Shown here one piece after another: positions 20,276 to 29,712 of a stretch of DNA of 64,000 bases. Location: assembly GCA_902552805.1 (NCBI GenBank), contig CACDIC010000004.1, positions 1-64,000 of the forward strand, read 5' to 3'. The DNA comes from an uncultured Pelagibacteraceae bacterium (GTDB taxonomy: Bacteria; Pseudomonadota; Alphaproteobacteria; Pelagibacterales; Pelagibacteraceae). The position numbers were made by a program, and so were the translations under genes. The first letter of the stretch is position 1; each line of letters begins with the position of its first letter. The notes under the pieces are model-generated. The model saw only the letters and a list, made by a program, of their open reading frames with translations. It had not been told where the DNA came from and searched no databases.

Positions 20276-20518
20276 TTATTGTGTTTCAATAATTTTAAAG
20301 TTTTCGATTACAAGATTAGCTAAAAGTTTTTTACACATGTCCTCTACAACAGCTTTTGCTTTGCCTGGATCATTTTCATTAACATCTATTTCAAAATATT
20401 TACCTTGTCTTACTTCACTGATATTTTCAAAACCCATTCCATCCAATGCTTGATGGATGACTTTACCCTGTGGATCTAAAACATCTTTTTTTAATGTTAT
20501 TATTGCGGAAACTTTCAT
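20276..20518 (-). CDS. purS: Phosphoribosylformylglycinamidine synthase, PurS subunit
   Basis: 80 aa. Typical PurS: VSAIITLKKDVLDPQGKVIHQAL, then MGFENISEVRQGKYFEIDV. It bridges PurL and PurQ in the three-subunit FGAM synthetase. Its ATG overlaps the purC stop (ATGA at 20515-20518), so the two are coupled. Confidence 0.94.
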   Translation of the reverse strand: MKVSAIITLKKDVLDPQGKVIHQALDGMGFENISEVRQGKYFEIDVNENDPGKAKAVVEDMCKKLLANLVIENFKIIETQ

Positions 20519-21300
20519 TTACTCTTTTTTTTTATAGACGAGAGTTTTGTGACATTAACAGCGGATACATTTGATTGTTCATGAAGAATACCAAGTCGTT
20601 TTGCAACCTCTGTATAAGCTGGTATCAAATCTCCCAAATCTTTTCTAAATCTGTCCTTATCAAGTTTTTTGTCAGTAATTGAATCCCACAATCTACAAGT
20701 ATCAGGGCTGATTTCATCCGCTAAAATAATATTATTTTTTCCACTTTCATGAGTGAATCCGAACTCTACTTTGAAATCGACTAATTTAATTCCAACTCCT
20801 CGAAATAAACCAAGTAAAAAATCATTCAATCGTTTTAAATTTTCATCAATTAAATCAAGCTGAATAGCGTTAAGCCAATTAAATGCCAGAATGTGTTCTC
20901 TACTTATGTTTGGATCACCTAATTTATCATCTTTGAGACAATACTCTATTAATGGATATTCAAGTACAGTACCATCTTCAATACCTAGTCTTTTTGTTAA
21001 AGATCCAGTTGCAATATTTCTTACAATGAATTCAATAGGAATAATATCTACAAGTTTCACAAGTTGTTCTCTCATATTTAGTCTTTTTACTAAATGATTT
21101 TTAATTCCAATTTGATTAAGGTTTGAGAGTATATGTTCTGAAATTCTATTATTAAGAACACCTTTTCCTTCAATAGTACTTTTTTTTTGATTATTAAATG
21201 CTGTTGCATCATCTTTAAAATATTGAATAACAAGATTTTTGTCAGAAGTTGCATAAATAATTTTAGCTTTTCCTTCGTATAGTTTTTTCCCTTTTTTCAT
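20515..21300 (-). CDS. purC: Phosphoribosylaminoimidazole-succinocarboxamide synthase
   Basis: SAICAR synthetase joining CAIR and aspartate. 261 aa. KLYEGKAKIIYATSD at the start is the ATP-binding hairpin; VDIIPIEFIVRNIATGSL and VDFKVEFGFTHESGKNNIILADEISPD-type regions are the substrate and metal site. It overlaps the purB stop by one base and purS by four. Confidence 0.96.
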   Translation of the reverse strand: MKKGKKLYEGKAKIIYATSDKNLVIQYFKDDATAFNNQKKSTIEGKGVLNNRISEHILSNLNQIGIKNHLVKRLNMREQLVKLVDIIPIEFIVRNIATGSLTKRLGIEDGTVLEYPLIEYCLKDDKLGDPNISREHILAFNWLNAIQLDLIDENLKRLNDFLLGLFRGVGIKLVDFKVEFGFTHESGKNNIILADEISPDTCRLWDSITDKKLDKDRFRKDLGDLIPAYTEVAKRLGILHEQSNVSAVNVTKLSSIKKKSK

Positions 21301-22592
21301 TATTTAATTACTCTTCTAAAAATAAAATTGACATTTTTCATATGCTTTGAATAGCTAAATATTGATTTTAATTTCTTTATTGAGATTTTACTCGTTATAT
21401 ATCTGTCAGATTGTACAACATCAAATAAATTCAAATTTTCAGCAAAACACTTTTTTGAAAAACTTTGAACCATCCGATATGATTTTTCTCTAGTTAGTCC
21501 AGTTTTTGTAAGTTCAAGCATCAACTCTTGTGAAAAAATTAAACCTTTCGTTATATTTAAATTTTCTAACATTTTTTTTGGATAAACAATCATATTTTCT
21601 AAAATATTTGTTAATCTTACTAAAGCAAAATCAATAGTTATATTAGCATCTGGACCGATGTTTCTCTCTACACTCGAATGTGAAATATCTCTTTCGTGCC
21701 ATAAGGCTATATTTTCAAGTGCAGGAATTACTGTACTTCGTACCATTCTTGAAAGACCTGTTAAATTTTCACTCAAGATAGGATTTTTTTTATGTGGCAT
21801 AGCAGATGAACCTTTTTGTTTTTTTGAAAAAAATTCTTGTAGTTCATAAACTTCAGTTCTTTGTAAATGTCTTATTTCTGTAGCTACTCTTTCTACAGAA
21901 CCCGCAATAATTCCAAGAACTGAAAAATAAAAAGCATGTCTATCTCTTGGAATAACTTGAGTTGAAATTGGTTCAACTTTTAAGCCAAGTTTTTTAGCAA
22001 CATGTTTTTCCACATTAGGATTAATATTGGCAAAGGTTCCGACTGCACCCGATATAGCACATGTCGAGACTTCATCTATCGCATCAACTAATCTTTTTCT
22101 ATTTCTTTTAAATTCCGCGTAAAAGGAAGCAAGTTTTAAACCGAAGGTAATGGGTTCAGCATGTATGCCATGACTTCTTCCCATGCATGGTGTAAATTTA
22201 TATTTGTTTGCTTGTTTTTTTAATACTTTTAAAATTTGGTCAATGTCTTTGAGAATTATTTTTCCTGATTGAACTAATTGAATATTGAAACTTGTATCTA
22301 CCACGTCTGATGAGGTCATTCCTTGGTGAAGATATCTTGCTTTAATCCCAGCTTTTTCTGTTACAGAAGTTAAAAAAGCTATGACATCATGTTTAACTTG
22401 AGACTCAATTTGATGAATTCTTTTAACATTAATTCTTGCTTTTTTTCTCACAATTGAGGAGACCCCTCTAGGAATTTGATTTAATTTTTCCATAGCTTGT
22501 GCTGCAGCTATCTCTACATCTAACCAAATTTTGTATTTATTTTCTTCTGACCAAATATCAGTAAGTTCTTTTCTCGAATATCTTTTAATCAT
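21300..22592 (-). CDS. purB: Adenylosuccinate lyase
   Basis: 430 aa fumarase/aspartase-superfamily enzyme that cleaves SAICAR and adenylosuccinate. Signature GSSAMPHKKNPILSENLTGL, TSSDVVDTSFNIQL and catalytic His in GRSHGIHAEP. First of the five pur genes; upstream lies map, 3 bases away, so the promoter is probably further upstream (map/sfsA). Confidence 0.95.
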   Translation of the reverse strand: MIKRYSRKELTDIWSEENKYKIWLDVEIAAAQAMEKLNQIPRGVSSIVRKKARINVKRIHQIESQVKHDVIAFLTSVTEKAGIKARYLHQGMTSSDVVDTSFNIQLVQSGKIILKDIDQILKVLKKQANKYKFTPCMGRSHGIHAEPITFGLKLASFYAEFKRNRKRLVDAIDEVSTCAISGAVGTFANINPNVEKHVAKKLGLKVEPISTQVIPRDRHAFYFSVLGIIAGSVERVATEIRHLQRTEVYELQEFFSKKQKGSSAMPHKKNPILSENLTGLSRMVRSTVIPALENIALWHERDISHSSVERNIGPDANITIDFALVRLTNILENMIVYPKKMLENLNITKGLIFSQELMLELTKTGLTREKSYRMVQSFSKKCFAENLNLFDVVQSDRYITSKISIKKLKSIFSYSKHMKNVNFIFRRVIK

Positions 22593-22595
22593 TAA

Positions 22596-23369
22596 TTATA
22601 AATATGGAGGCTTAGAATAACCTTTAGCAGATTCTGTAAAAATTTCATAACCATTTTCTGTTATTCCAACAGTATGTTCAAATTGCGCAGACAAAGATTT
22701 ATCCTTTGTCACTGCTGTCCAACCATCATTAAGCATTTTTGTAGCAAATTTACCTGCATTAATCATAGGTTCAATTGTAAATGTCATTCCTGGTTTGAGT
22801 TCCATTCCTGTATTTTTAGTTCCATAATGTAAAATATTTGGTGACTCATGAAAAGTTGTGCCGATACCATGTCCGCAAAAATCTCTGACAACTGAAAAAC
22901 CTTTTTCTTCTACATATGTTTGAATTTCATGACCAATATCTCCAAGTTTTTTTCCAGGTTTTAAGATTTTTATGGCCCTCATCATCGACTCATGAGTTGC
23001 ATCTATAAGATTATTTAATTTTACAGAAGTTTTACCTATACAAAACATTCTACTTGTATCTCCGTAATGGTTATCAATGATTGCTGTGACATCCACATTG
23101 ACTGCATCACCTTCTTCTAAAATTCTTTCTTCTGATGGAATTCCATGACAGACAACATGGTTTAATGATGTACATAATGATTTAGTAAAACCTCTATAAT
23201 AAAGTGGGGCAGAGTAACCTCCGTTGTCTCTAATAAATTCGTAACCAAGTTTATCAATTTGTGCAGTTGAAATACCCTCTTTTATATTTTCAGTAAGCAT
23301 ATCTAAGGTCCGAGCCGCAAGTTTCCCTGCAATTCTCATTTTTTCAAATTTTTCTGAATAACTATCCAT
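22596..23369 (-). CDS. map: Methionine aminopeptidase, type I
   Basis: 257 aa. Removes N-terminal Met co-translationally. Metal ligands are seen in order: D in NVDVTAII, D in HYGDTSRMF, H in GHGIGTTFHESPN, E in FTIEPMI and E in AQFEHTVGI. No N-terminal zinc-finger extension, so type Ia. It overlaps the end of sfsA by 8 bases. Confidence 0.96.
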   Translation of the reverse strand: MDSYSEKFEKMRIAGKLAARTLDMLTENIKEGISTAQIDKLGYEFIRDNGGYSAPLYYRGFTKSLCTSLNHVVCHGIPSEERILEEGDAVNVDVTAIIDNHYGDTSRMFCIGKTSVKLNNLIDATHESMMRAIKILKPGKKLGDIGHEIQTYVEEKGFSVVRDFCGHGIGTTFHESPNILHYGTKNTGMELKPGMTFTIEPMINAGKFATKMLNDGWTAVTKDKSLSAQFEHTVGITENGYEIFTESAKGYSKPPYL

Positions 23370-24060
23370 TTATTATCTTTAACTTTTTTTCTATTCTTAT
23401 TTCTCTTGAATTTAGTTTGCATCTATAAGCAAGAAAATTTACACCAGCTTTTTTGGCAATAAGATAGTTTTTATAGTATTCTTCATCAATATCTTTCGCA
23501 ATTTTAAAATTTTCCATATTTTGTATCTGAACTAAGAAGATCAAGTATGATTTATAACCTTTTTTTATGGCATCAATAAGGGTAAGAAGATGTTTGGAAC
23601 CCCTTGTAGTAATTGCATCAGGAAATTCAGCAGTTTTTTTCTCTCTAAAAAGAGTTACATTTTTAACTTCTATAAAACTTTTTTGCTTTTTTTTCTCTAT
23701 CAAAAAATCAAATCTAGTTTCTTTATTGTAAAAAACTTCTGACTTAATACTATCATTATTTTTTAGTTCATTTATTAAATTAGCACTTAGTCCATGTTCA
23801 ACAATTTTATTTGCCATGTGAGTATTTACACCAACTAGATTATTATTGGCTTTAATCAATTCTAAACCATATTTTAGTTTTCTTTTTGGATTATCATTTT
23901 TGAGTAAGTACACTTCATTTCCCTCATCAAGCAGACCTTGCATTGAGCCTGTATTTGGACAATGGGCTGTAACAACTTCTTTATTTATTTTTACATCTAC
24001 AAAAAAACGTTTATATCTTTTGATAAATTTGCCTTTTATTAAAGACTTGGTAAATTCCAT
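23362..24060 (-). CDS. sfsA: SfsA family protein (sugar fermentation stimulation protein)
   Basis: 232 aa. Conserved GKFIKRYKRFFVDVKI, HCPNTGSMQGLLDEGNEV, the nuclease-like FLIEKKKQKSFIEVKNVTL and DAITTRGSKHL. SfsA proteins combine an OB-like domain with a PD-(D/E)XK-like fold; DNA binding or nuclease activity has been proposed and the biological role is unsettled. ATG 24060 is chosen over an in-frame TTG six bases upstream (24066). Divergent from the CinA-like gene with an 18-base gap, so promoters must overlap the coding starts. Confidence 0.9.
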   Translation of the reverse strand: MEFTKSLIKGKFIKRYKRFFVDVKINKEVVTAHCPNTGSMQGLLDEGNEVYLLKNDNPKRKLKYGLELIKANNNLVGVNTHMANKIVEHGLSANLINELKNNDSIKSEVFYNKETRFDFLIEKKKQKSFIEVKNVTLFREKKTAEFPDAITTRGSKHLLTLIDAIKKGYKSYLIFLVQIQNMENFKIAKDIDEEYYKNYLIAKKAGVNFLAYRCKLNSREIRIEKKLKIING

Positions 24061-24078
24061 ATTCAAATTATAGATAAT

Positions 24079-24828
24079 ATGAAAAAAAATACAAAAGTTA
24101 ATGCTGCTATATTAATAATTGGAAATGAAATTCTTTCAGGCCGAACTCAAGATACAAATACGAGCACCTTAGCTGTATGGTTAAATTCACTTGGAGTTCA
24201 GGTAAATGAAGTAAGAGTAATACCAGATATAAAAAAAACTATAATTGAAAATTTAAATGTCTTAAGAAAAAATAATGATTATGTTTTTACAACTGGTGGT
24301 ATTGGTCCAACCCATGATGATATTACCGCTGAGTCTGTTTCAGAAGCCTTTGGATTAAAATATGAAATTCATCCGGAAGCTTTTAAAATATTAGAAAGTT
24401 ATTATAAGGCAGGAGAATTTAATCAAGGTAGACAGAAAATGGTCTGGATGCCACATAAAGCAAAATTAATTTTGAATCCAACGAGTGGGGCACCAGGATT
24501 TAGTGTTGAGAATGTGTTTTGTTTACCAGGTGTTCCATCGATACTAAAATCAATGTTAGGAAGTTTAAAACAAAAAATTGTGGGAGGTGATCCAATACTA
24601 AGCCACACAATAAGTTTAAGAACTGTAGAAAGCGAAATTGCAAATTCTTTATCAAAAGTTCAAGATCAGAATAAAGATGTTGAAATTGGAAGTTATCCAT
24701 TCTTTCACGCAGGAAAACTTGGCGTATCCATAGTTCTTCGATCTGAACAGCAATCAAAAATAGATAGTTGCAATGCTCAGATTTTAGATTTTATAAAAGA
24801 AAAAAAAATTGAAATAGTAGATCGATAA
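24079..24828 (+). CDS. Molybdopterin-binding (CinA N-terminal/MoaB-like) domain protein
   Basis: 249 aa. ILIIGNEILSGRTQDTNTS, then TTGGIGPTHDDITAESVSEAFG, and GAPGFSVENVFCLPGVPS, all hallmarks of the COG1058 CinA N-terminal domain. The C-terminal nicotinamide-nucleotide amidase domain is missing, so this is the short stand-alone version; family members include ADP-ribose or FAD pyrophosphatase activity, which cannot be decided here. The next gene begins directly at its stop. Confidence 0.82.
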   Translation: MKKNTKVNAAILIIGNEILSGRTQDTNTSTLAVWLNSLGVQVNEVRVIPDIKKTIIENLNVLRKNNDYVFTTGGIGPTHDDITAESVSEAFGLKYEIHPEAFKILESYYKAGEFNQGRQKMVWMPHKAKLILNPTSGAPGFSVENVFCLPGVPSILKSMLGSLKQKIVGGDPILSHTISLRTVESEIANSLSKVQDQNKDVEIGSYPFFHAGKLGVSIVLRSEQQSKIDSCNAQILDFIKEKKIEIVDR

Positions 24829-25230
24829 ATGCTTTATTTTGCTTATGGGAGTAATCTTCATCATTTTCAAATGAAAAGAAGATGCAAGGATAGTATTTTT
24901 TTGAGGAAAATAAATTTATACAATTTTAAGTTAACTTTTAGAAGTAAATATAGAGCGGCAGATATAGAGCCAAAAAAAAATTCGATTGTACCAGGTGGAC
25001 TTTTTGAAATATCAAAAAGTGATGAAAAAAAACTTGATGTGTATGAAGATTTTCCAAATTTATATAAAAAGTATTATTTTTTATATCATGGAAAAAAAGT
25101 TATGACTTATACAATGACAAACAAAACACCTTTTAGATTTCCAACCGAAAGATACCTTAATGTTGTAAAAAGAGGTTATAAAGATTGTAAACTTGATCCA
25201 AAATATTTGTTAAAAGCTTTATCAAATTGA
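24829..25230 (+). CDS. Gamma-glutamylcyclotransferase-like (AIG2/GGCT fold) protein
   Basis: 133 aa. Begins YFAYGSNLHHFQMKRRC, the substrate-binding YGSNL loop of the GGCT fold; the likely catalytic Glu is in LDVYEDFPNLY. These small enzymes turn gamma-glutamyl amino acids or glutathione into 5-oxoproline, but many members are uncharacterised. Abuts the CinA-like gene with no gap and overlaps the convergent oxidoreductase gene by 9 bases at the stops. Confidence 0.78.
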   Translation: MLYFAYGSNLHHFQMKRRCKDSIFLRKINLYNFKLTFRSKYRAADIEPKKNSIVPGGLFEISKSDEKKLDVYEDFPNLYKKYYFLYHGKKVMTYTMTNKTPFRFPTERYLNVVKRGYKDCKLDPKYLLKALSN

Positions 25231-26181
25231 TGATAACTCATTAATTATAAAATGAACTTTTTTTGCATCAAAAAAATTTGGTTTTAATAACTTTTTTTCA
25301 TTAATACTTTTTTGAAAATTTTTTAGATTTGTTAAGACAGGATAAAATCTGAAATCTTTTTTATCATTTATTGGCTTATAAATAATTTTACTTGATTTCT
25401 TTAATATAAATTGATCACTTAAACTCTCAGTTTTTGAAAATAATTCAAAATTATTTTTTTTACTGAAAATCTTGATTTGGTGAATAGGTTTTTGTCTAGA
25501 TTTTAAAGATAAAATTTTAAAATTTACGTAAATAATAAAATTCTTTTTAATATTTTTTAATTTAATTTTTATAGAAGTAGGATTCTTTTTTTTATTTTTA
25601 TCTACTTTTTCAATGGCAAAATCACCAAATAAGTTCTCCAAATAATATATGCTATGACATATGTAATTATAAAAAATACCACCACCTCTATTATGAGAGT
25701 TTTTCCATGAAGACCTTTTTTGTTGAGAAATTTTGATTGTCCAATTTATTTGAATTTTTTTGATATGAATTTTTTTTAAAATATTTTTTTTAAAAAATTT
25801 AAATGCTGCTATTTTTGGGAATTCATAATTCACAATATGAAATAATTCTTTATTTTTTAATAAATTGGTAACTTGTATGACTTGTTTGTAAGATTTAGTT
25901 ACAGGTTTTTCACAAAAAATGTGAATTTTTTTCCTAATAGCTGTTTTGATTATTTCTAGATGTGTTTCTGGTGGAGAAGATATTATTACTGCATTAATTT
26001 TTTTGTTACTTAGCATTTTTTTCCAGTCCGTATATATCTTAATTTTATTTAAAGTTTTGAAATTACTAGGATTTTTGAAACAAAAAGCAATTGTGTTAAA
26101 TTCTTTTAATCTTTGAATTACAGTGAAAATAAGTTTATAGCCAAAATTTTTTCCAATTATTCCTACATTAATTTTTTTCAT
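25222..26181 (-). CDS. Gfo/Idh/MocA-family NAD(P)-dependent oxidoreductase
   Basis: 319 aa. Rossmann start KKINVGIIGKNFGYKLIF, ISSPPETHLEIIKTAI and the family's HIFCEKPVTKS (Glu-Lys-Pro motif). A longer frame begins at 26217, but ATG 26181 forms an ATGA overlap with the stop of the upstream glycosyltransferase, so it is the start used here. Likely oxidises or reduces a sugar for a surface glycan. The protein is unusually rich in Lys, Ile, Asn and Phe compared with the neighbouring core genes, which fits an exchangeable region. Confidence 0.82.
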   Translation of the reverse strand: MKKINVGIIGKNFGYKLIFTVIQRLKEFNTIAFCFKNPSNFKTLNKIKIYTDWKKMLSNKKINAVIISSPPETHLEIIKTAIRKKIHIFCEKPVTKSYKQVIQVTNLLKNKELFHIVNYEFPKIAAFKFFKKNILKKIHIKKIQINWTIKISQQKRSSWKNSHNRGGGIFYNYICHSIYYLENLFGDFAIEKVDKNKKKNPTSIKIKLKNIKKNFIIYVNFKILSLKSRQKPIHQIKIFSKKNNFELFSKTESLSDQFILKKSSKIIYKPINDKKDFRFYPVLTNLKNFQKSINEKKLLKPNFFDAKKVHFIINELSSI

Positions 26182-26876
26182 TTTTTTAAAGCAGACATTA
26201 AAATGTACAAGTACCATTTAAAATAAAATGGAATTGTATAATAACTGAATTTACTTTCACCACTTGTTCTTACTGGCCATTTTTCAGGCAGTTCTGTAAT
26301 TTTATAATTATTTCTATGTGCTTTTGCTAACAACTCTATACTAAAAGTAAAACCCCTCTTTGACTCAATTGGGAATTTTTCAACAATTGATTTTGAAAAC
26401 AATCTAAAGCCGTTGGTTGCATCTTTTGTTGGTAAAGATGTAAAATTAGTTAATGTAAAAGACACAAACTTCACAATTAATCTTTTAATTAGTGGTGCCC
26501 CCTCATAACTTCCACCATCAATAAATCTACTCGCGCAAACTATGTCATAACCTTCATTAAATTTATTAAACATTTTAGATATTAAATTAAAATTCTTGTG
26601 ATCATCTGCGGGGTAAAGCAATGTTGCCTTAGATTGAATATTCTCAAAGCCTGTCTTTATAGCTCCATTAAACCCTTCGTATTTATTTTTTAAACAGATT
26701 ACTTCAGATTTATTAAATCTTTGACTAATTACACTAAGTGTAGGATCTTCATCGAAATCATAAATAACTAATACTCTATAATTTATCTCTGAAATTTTAA
26801 AAATTTCTTGTAACGTTTTTGAGATATTACCTTCCTCCCTAAAAACTGGCACTATGATATCTAAATCATATTTCAT
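26178..26876 (-). CDS. Family 2 glycosyltransferase
   Basis: 232 aa GT-A fold. Start DIIVPVFREEGNISKTLQ, acidic nucleotide-sugar site LYPADDHKNF and SRFIDGGSYEGAPLIKR; similar to dolichyl-phosphate-mannose synthase-like GT2 enzymes but with no C-terminal transmembrane pair. Coupled to the downstream oxidoreductase by a 4-base overlap. It is divergent from the C-methyltransferase gene (56-base gap). Acceptor and sugar unknown. Confidence 0.82.
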   Translation of the reverse strand: MKYDLDIIVPVFREEGNISKTLQEIFKISEINYRVLVIYDFDEDPTLSVISQRFNKSEVICLKNKYEGFNGAIKTGFENIQSKATLLYPADDHKNFNLISKMFNKFNEGYDIVCASRFIDGGSYEGAPLIKRLIVKFVSFTLTNFTSLPTKDATNGFRLFSKSIVEKFPIESKRGFTFSIELLAKAHRNNYKITELPEKWPVRTSGESKFSYYTIPFYFKWYLYILMSALKK

Positions 26877-26932
26877 TTTAATTTAAATGACTTGTCATTA
26901 TCTTATATAAAGGTATTTATTATTCAATAGAT

Positions 26933-28189
26933 ATGAGTGTTTCTGATTTAAAACCCGGAGTTATTAATGAATGTCAGATTTGTAGGTCAAAAAAAATATA
27001 TGAAATTTTAGATCTTGGACATTCCGGTCTGTGTGACAGCTTACTCAAGAAAGATGATTTAAATAAATACGAAAAAAGTTATCCATTAAAACTTTTTAAA
27101 TGTAAAAATTGTCATTTACTTCAAATAAATTACGTTGTGGATAATAAAGAGGTTTTTCATTTAGATTATCCATATAAAAGTGGTATAACAAAAACTCTTA
27201 AAGACTTATTACATAGTACCAGCAAATATACAGTTAAAAATTTTGAATTTTCAAAAAACCCCCTAGCTATAGATATAGGGTCTAATGACGGTACTCTTCT
27301 TAAAGGTTTTAAAAACCAAGGGTTCAAAGTTCTAGGTGTTGAACCAACAAATATAGCTAAATTAGCAAATAAAAAGGGAATCAAAACAATTCAAAAATTT
27401 TTTGATTCTAAAACTGCTCAATTTATTAAAAAAAGATATCAGAAAGCCGAAGTAATTACTGGAACAAATATTTTTGCCCACATCAATAAACTTGATAGTT
27501 TGATGAAGGGAGTAAAGAGTTTAATGAATATAAAAAATGGAATTTTTGTCACTGAGTCTCATTATGCAGTGAATATTTTAGACGAAATGCAATTTGACTC
27601 AATTTATCATGAGCATTTAAGATTTTACTTATTAAAGCCTTTAATTTTTTTATTAGAGAAATATGGTTTTAAAGTAATCGATGCATCCCGAATACCAAAT
27701 TATGCAGGTTCTATAAGAGTCACAGCAACTCTTAATAAAAACATAAAACCAAAAAAAAGTGTAAAAAAGTTAATAATTCAAGAAAAAAAAAGGGGCTTTT
27801 ATTCTGAAAAAAAATATAAACAATATGCAAATAAAGTTATTAAGGTAAAAAAAGATTTAACTGAATTACTTTGGAAATTAAGATTAAAAAGAAAAAGAAT
27901 TGTTGGAGTAGGATGCCCTGGAAGAAGTATAACTTTATTAGCTTATTGCAATATAACTAATCAATTGATTGATTATATTGCTGAGCAAAGTAGTTCATTA
28001 AAGTTAAATATGTTTACCCCAAGTACTCATATAAAAATTATAGATGAAAAATATATGATTAAGTATCAACCAGATTATGCACTTATTTTATCTTGGCATT
28101 ATGGAAAAAATGTGATGAAAAATTTAAGAAATAAAGGTTATAAAGGTAAGTTTATTATGCCGTTACCAAGACCTCGAATTATTAATTAA
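26933..28189 (+). CDS. Zinc-ribbon class I SAM-dependent C-methyltransferase
   Basis: 418 aa in the three-part layout of NDP-sugar C-methyltransferases (TylCIII type): N-terminal zinc-binding Cys set (CQIC near residue 14 and CKNC near 60), SAM-binding AIDIGSNDGTLLKGF near residue 112, and a C-terminal Rossmann-like domain with VGVGCPGRSITLLAYC. Family members methylate C3 of keto-deoxy sugars. Together with the adjacent GT2 and oxidoreductase it suggests a branched or modified surface sugar. Followed 28 bases later by a membrane protein. Confidence 0.82.
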   Translation: MSVSDLKPGVINECQICRSKKIYEILDLGHSGLCDSLLKKDDLNKYEKSYPLKLFKCKNCHLLQINYVVDNKEVFHLDYPYKSGITKTLKDLLHSTSKYTVKNFEFSKNPLAIDIGSNDGTLLKGFKNQGFKVLGVEPTNIAKLANKKGIKTIQKFFDSKTAQFIKKRYQKAEVITGTNIFAHINKLDSLMKGVKSLMNIKNGIFVTESHYAVNILDEMQFDSIYHEHLRFYLLKPLIFLLEKYGFKVIDASRIPNYAGSIRVTATLNKNIKPKKSVKKLIIQEKKRGFYSEKKYKQYANKVIKVKKDLTELLWKLRLKRKRIVGVGCPGRSITLLAYCNITNQLIDYIAEQSSSLKLNMFTPSTHIKIIDEKYMIKYQPDYALILSWHYGKNVMKNLRNKGYKGKFIMPLPRPRIIN

Positions 28190-28217
28190 ATACAATAATA
28201 AAATTTATTTCGTAATA

Positions 28218-29687
28218 ATGGAATTAAGCAAAAAAAAAGAAATCATTTTATATATTACGCTTAGCTTTTTTTTTGCATTAACAGTTCAGCAATTTCCACT
28301 TTTTAAAGGAAACTCATTGCATTTACTTCATGCGATAAAAGATTTTGAGTTTAATAAGTTGCAAAATGACTGGATAGCTAATCAAACTAATCATTTACCA
28401 TTTTTTACAATGGTTAATCATTATTTGATTAAATTTTTTTCACTTAAAATATTATATTTTGTTCATTTTATATTATTATCACTATGTTCCTTTTTTTTAT
28501 TTTTAATTTGTAAAACTCACTTCAAAAAGCTTTCAAATGTTTATTTATCTATAATTTGGTTTGCACTATTTTTAATCATTTATCACGAAAATAGTTTGTT
28601 CGGTGGCGTTGCGGGTCAAGATATTATCAATGAGGGTTATCAACCTGCAAGCTTTGGCGTACTTTTTTTTATTGGTATTTATTTTTTCCTAAAAAAGAAA
28701 AATTTATTTGCAGTTTTTTTTATTTGTTTGGCGGCAACTTTTCACCCAACTTATACACTTCATTCAGGATTTTTGATAAGTGGGATTTTGATCTATCTTA
28801 TTTTTAGAAAAGAATTTAAAGAATTTTTTAAAGTCTTAATCTTTTATATCCTTTTAATTTTACCGATAACGATGTATGTAATTTATAATTTCTTACTCAT
28901 AGAAAGTGATATACTTTTAGAGGGTCAAAAAATTTTATTAAACAGAATTCCTCATCATGCAAATATAAATCATTGGTTTTCTAATAAAGATCTATTATCT
29001 GTTATTACTTATTCAATTTCGTTGCTAATTGTCTATAAAAACAAGCGCATATTTTTACCAATATTTATTTTTGGTTTTGTTGCAATTTTTTTATCTGTTG
29101 TTGATTATTTTATTTCAAATAATTCACTATCACTTGCGTTTCCATGGAGAAGCTCAGTTATTTTAATCCCATTATCAACAACTATTATTTTATCTTTCTT
29201 ATTATCAAAAATTTCATTAGAAAATAAAACTCTCAAATTAGTAAGTATTGTTTTTTTTGTTTTATCTTGTTTTTTCTTTTTTATTAAAAATCATTATATT
29301 AAAAATTCTAATAAAGATTTTAATAAAAATTTAGAGTTGGTAAAAAAAATCAATAAGAATTATGACTCTATAGAGAGAATTTTGATTCCTGATAATTTGA
29401 CATATATAAGAATGAATACAGGTTTACCAATATTTATTGACTGGAAACATCATGCTTTTAAATATGATGAAATTATTCATTGGAAAGAAAGATTAGATCT
29501 TACAAGAAGTTTTTATAACTCCAAAAATTTTGATGATAAAAAATTGATTTTAGAGAACATTAATAAAATTGAAAAAGTCACACATATTCTTTTTTATAAA
29601 AAAAATTTTCCTCTAAATTGTGAAAATTTGATCGATGATAAAAACTTCATATTTGTTGAAAAAAATAGCTGTTTTGGGATCAATTAG
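28218..29687 (+). CDS. Polytopic membrane protein of unknown function
   Basis: 489 aa, mostly hydrophobic: about ten membrane segments between residues 8 and 375, then a soluble tail of about 110 residues. The tail contains RMNTGLPIFIDWKHHAFKYD and ends FVEKNSCFGIN. The architecture (multi-span bundle followed by a soluble domain) resembles GT-C type or DUF6798-like membrane proteins, but no catalytic motif can be named, so function is left open. It follows the C-methyltransferase on the same strand and converges on the GH13 gene. Confidence 0.7.
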   Translation: MELSKKKEIILYITLSFFFALTVQQFPLFKGNSLHLLHAIKDFEFNKLQNDWIANQTNHLPFFTMVNHYLIKFFSLKILYFVHFILLSLCSFFLFLICKTHFKKLSNVYLSIIWFALFLIIYHENSLFGGVAGQDIINEGYQPASFGVLFFIGIYFFLKKKNLFAVFFICLAATFHPTYTLHSGFLISGILIYLIFRKEFKEFFKVLIFYILLILPITMYVIYNFLLIESDILLEGQKILLNRIPHHANINHWFSNKDLLSVITYSISLLIVYKNKRIFLPIFIFGFVAIFLSVVDYFISNNSLSLAFPWRSSVILIPLSTTIILSFLLSKISLENKTLKLVSIVFFVLSCFFFFIKNHYIKNSNKDFNKNLELVKKINKNYDSIERILIPDNLTYIRMNTGLPIFIDWKHHAFKYDEIIHWKERLDLTRSFYNSKNFDDKKLILENINKIEKVTHILFYKKNFPLNCENLIDDKNFIFVEKNSCFGIN

Positions 29688-29712
29688 CCTTATAAAATTA
29701 TTTATAATAATT

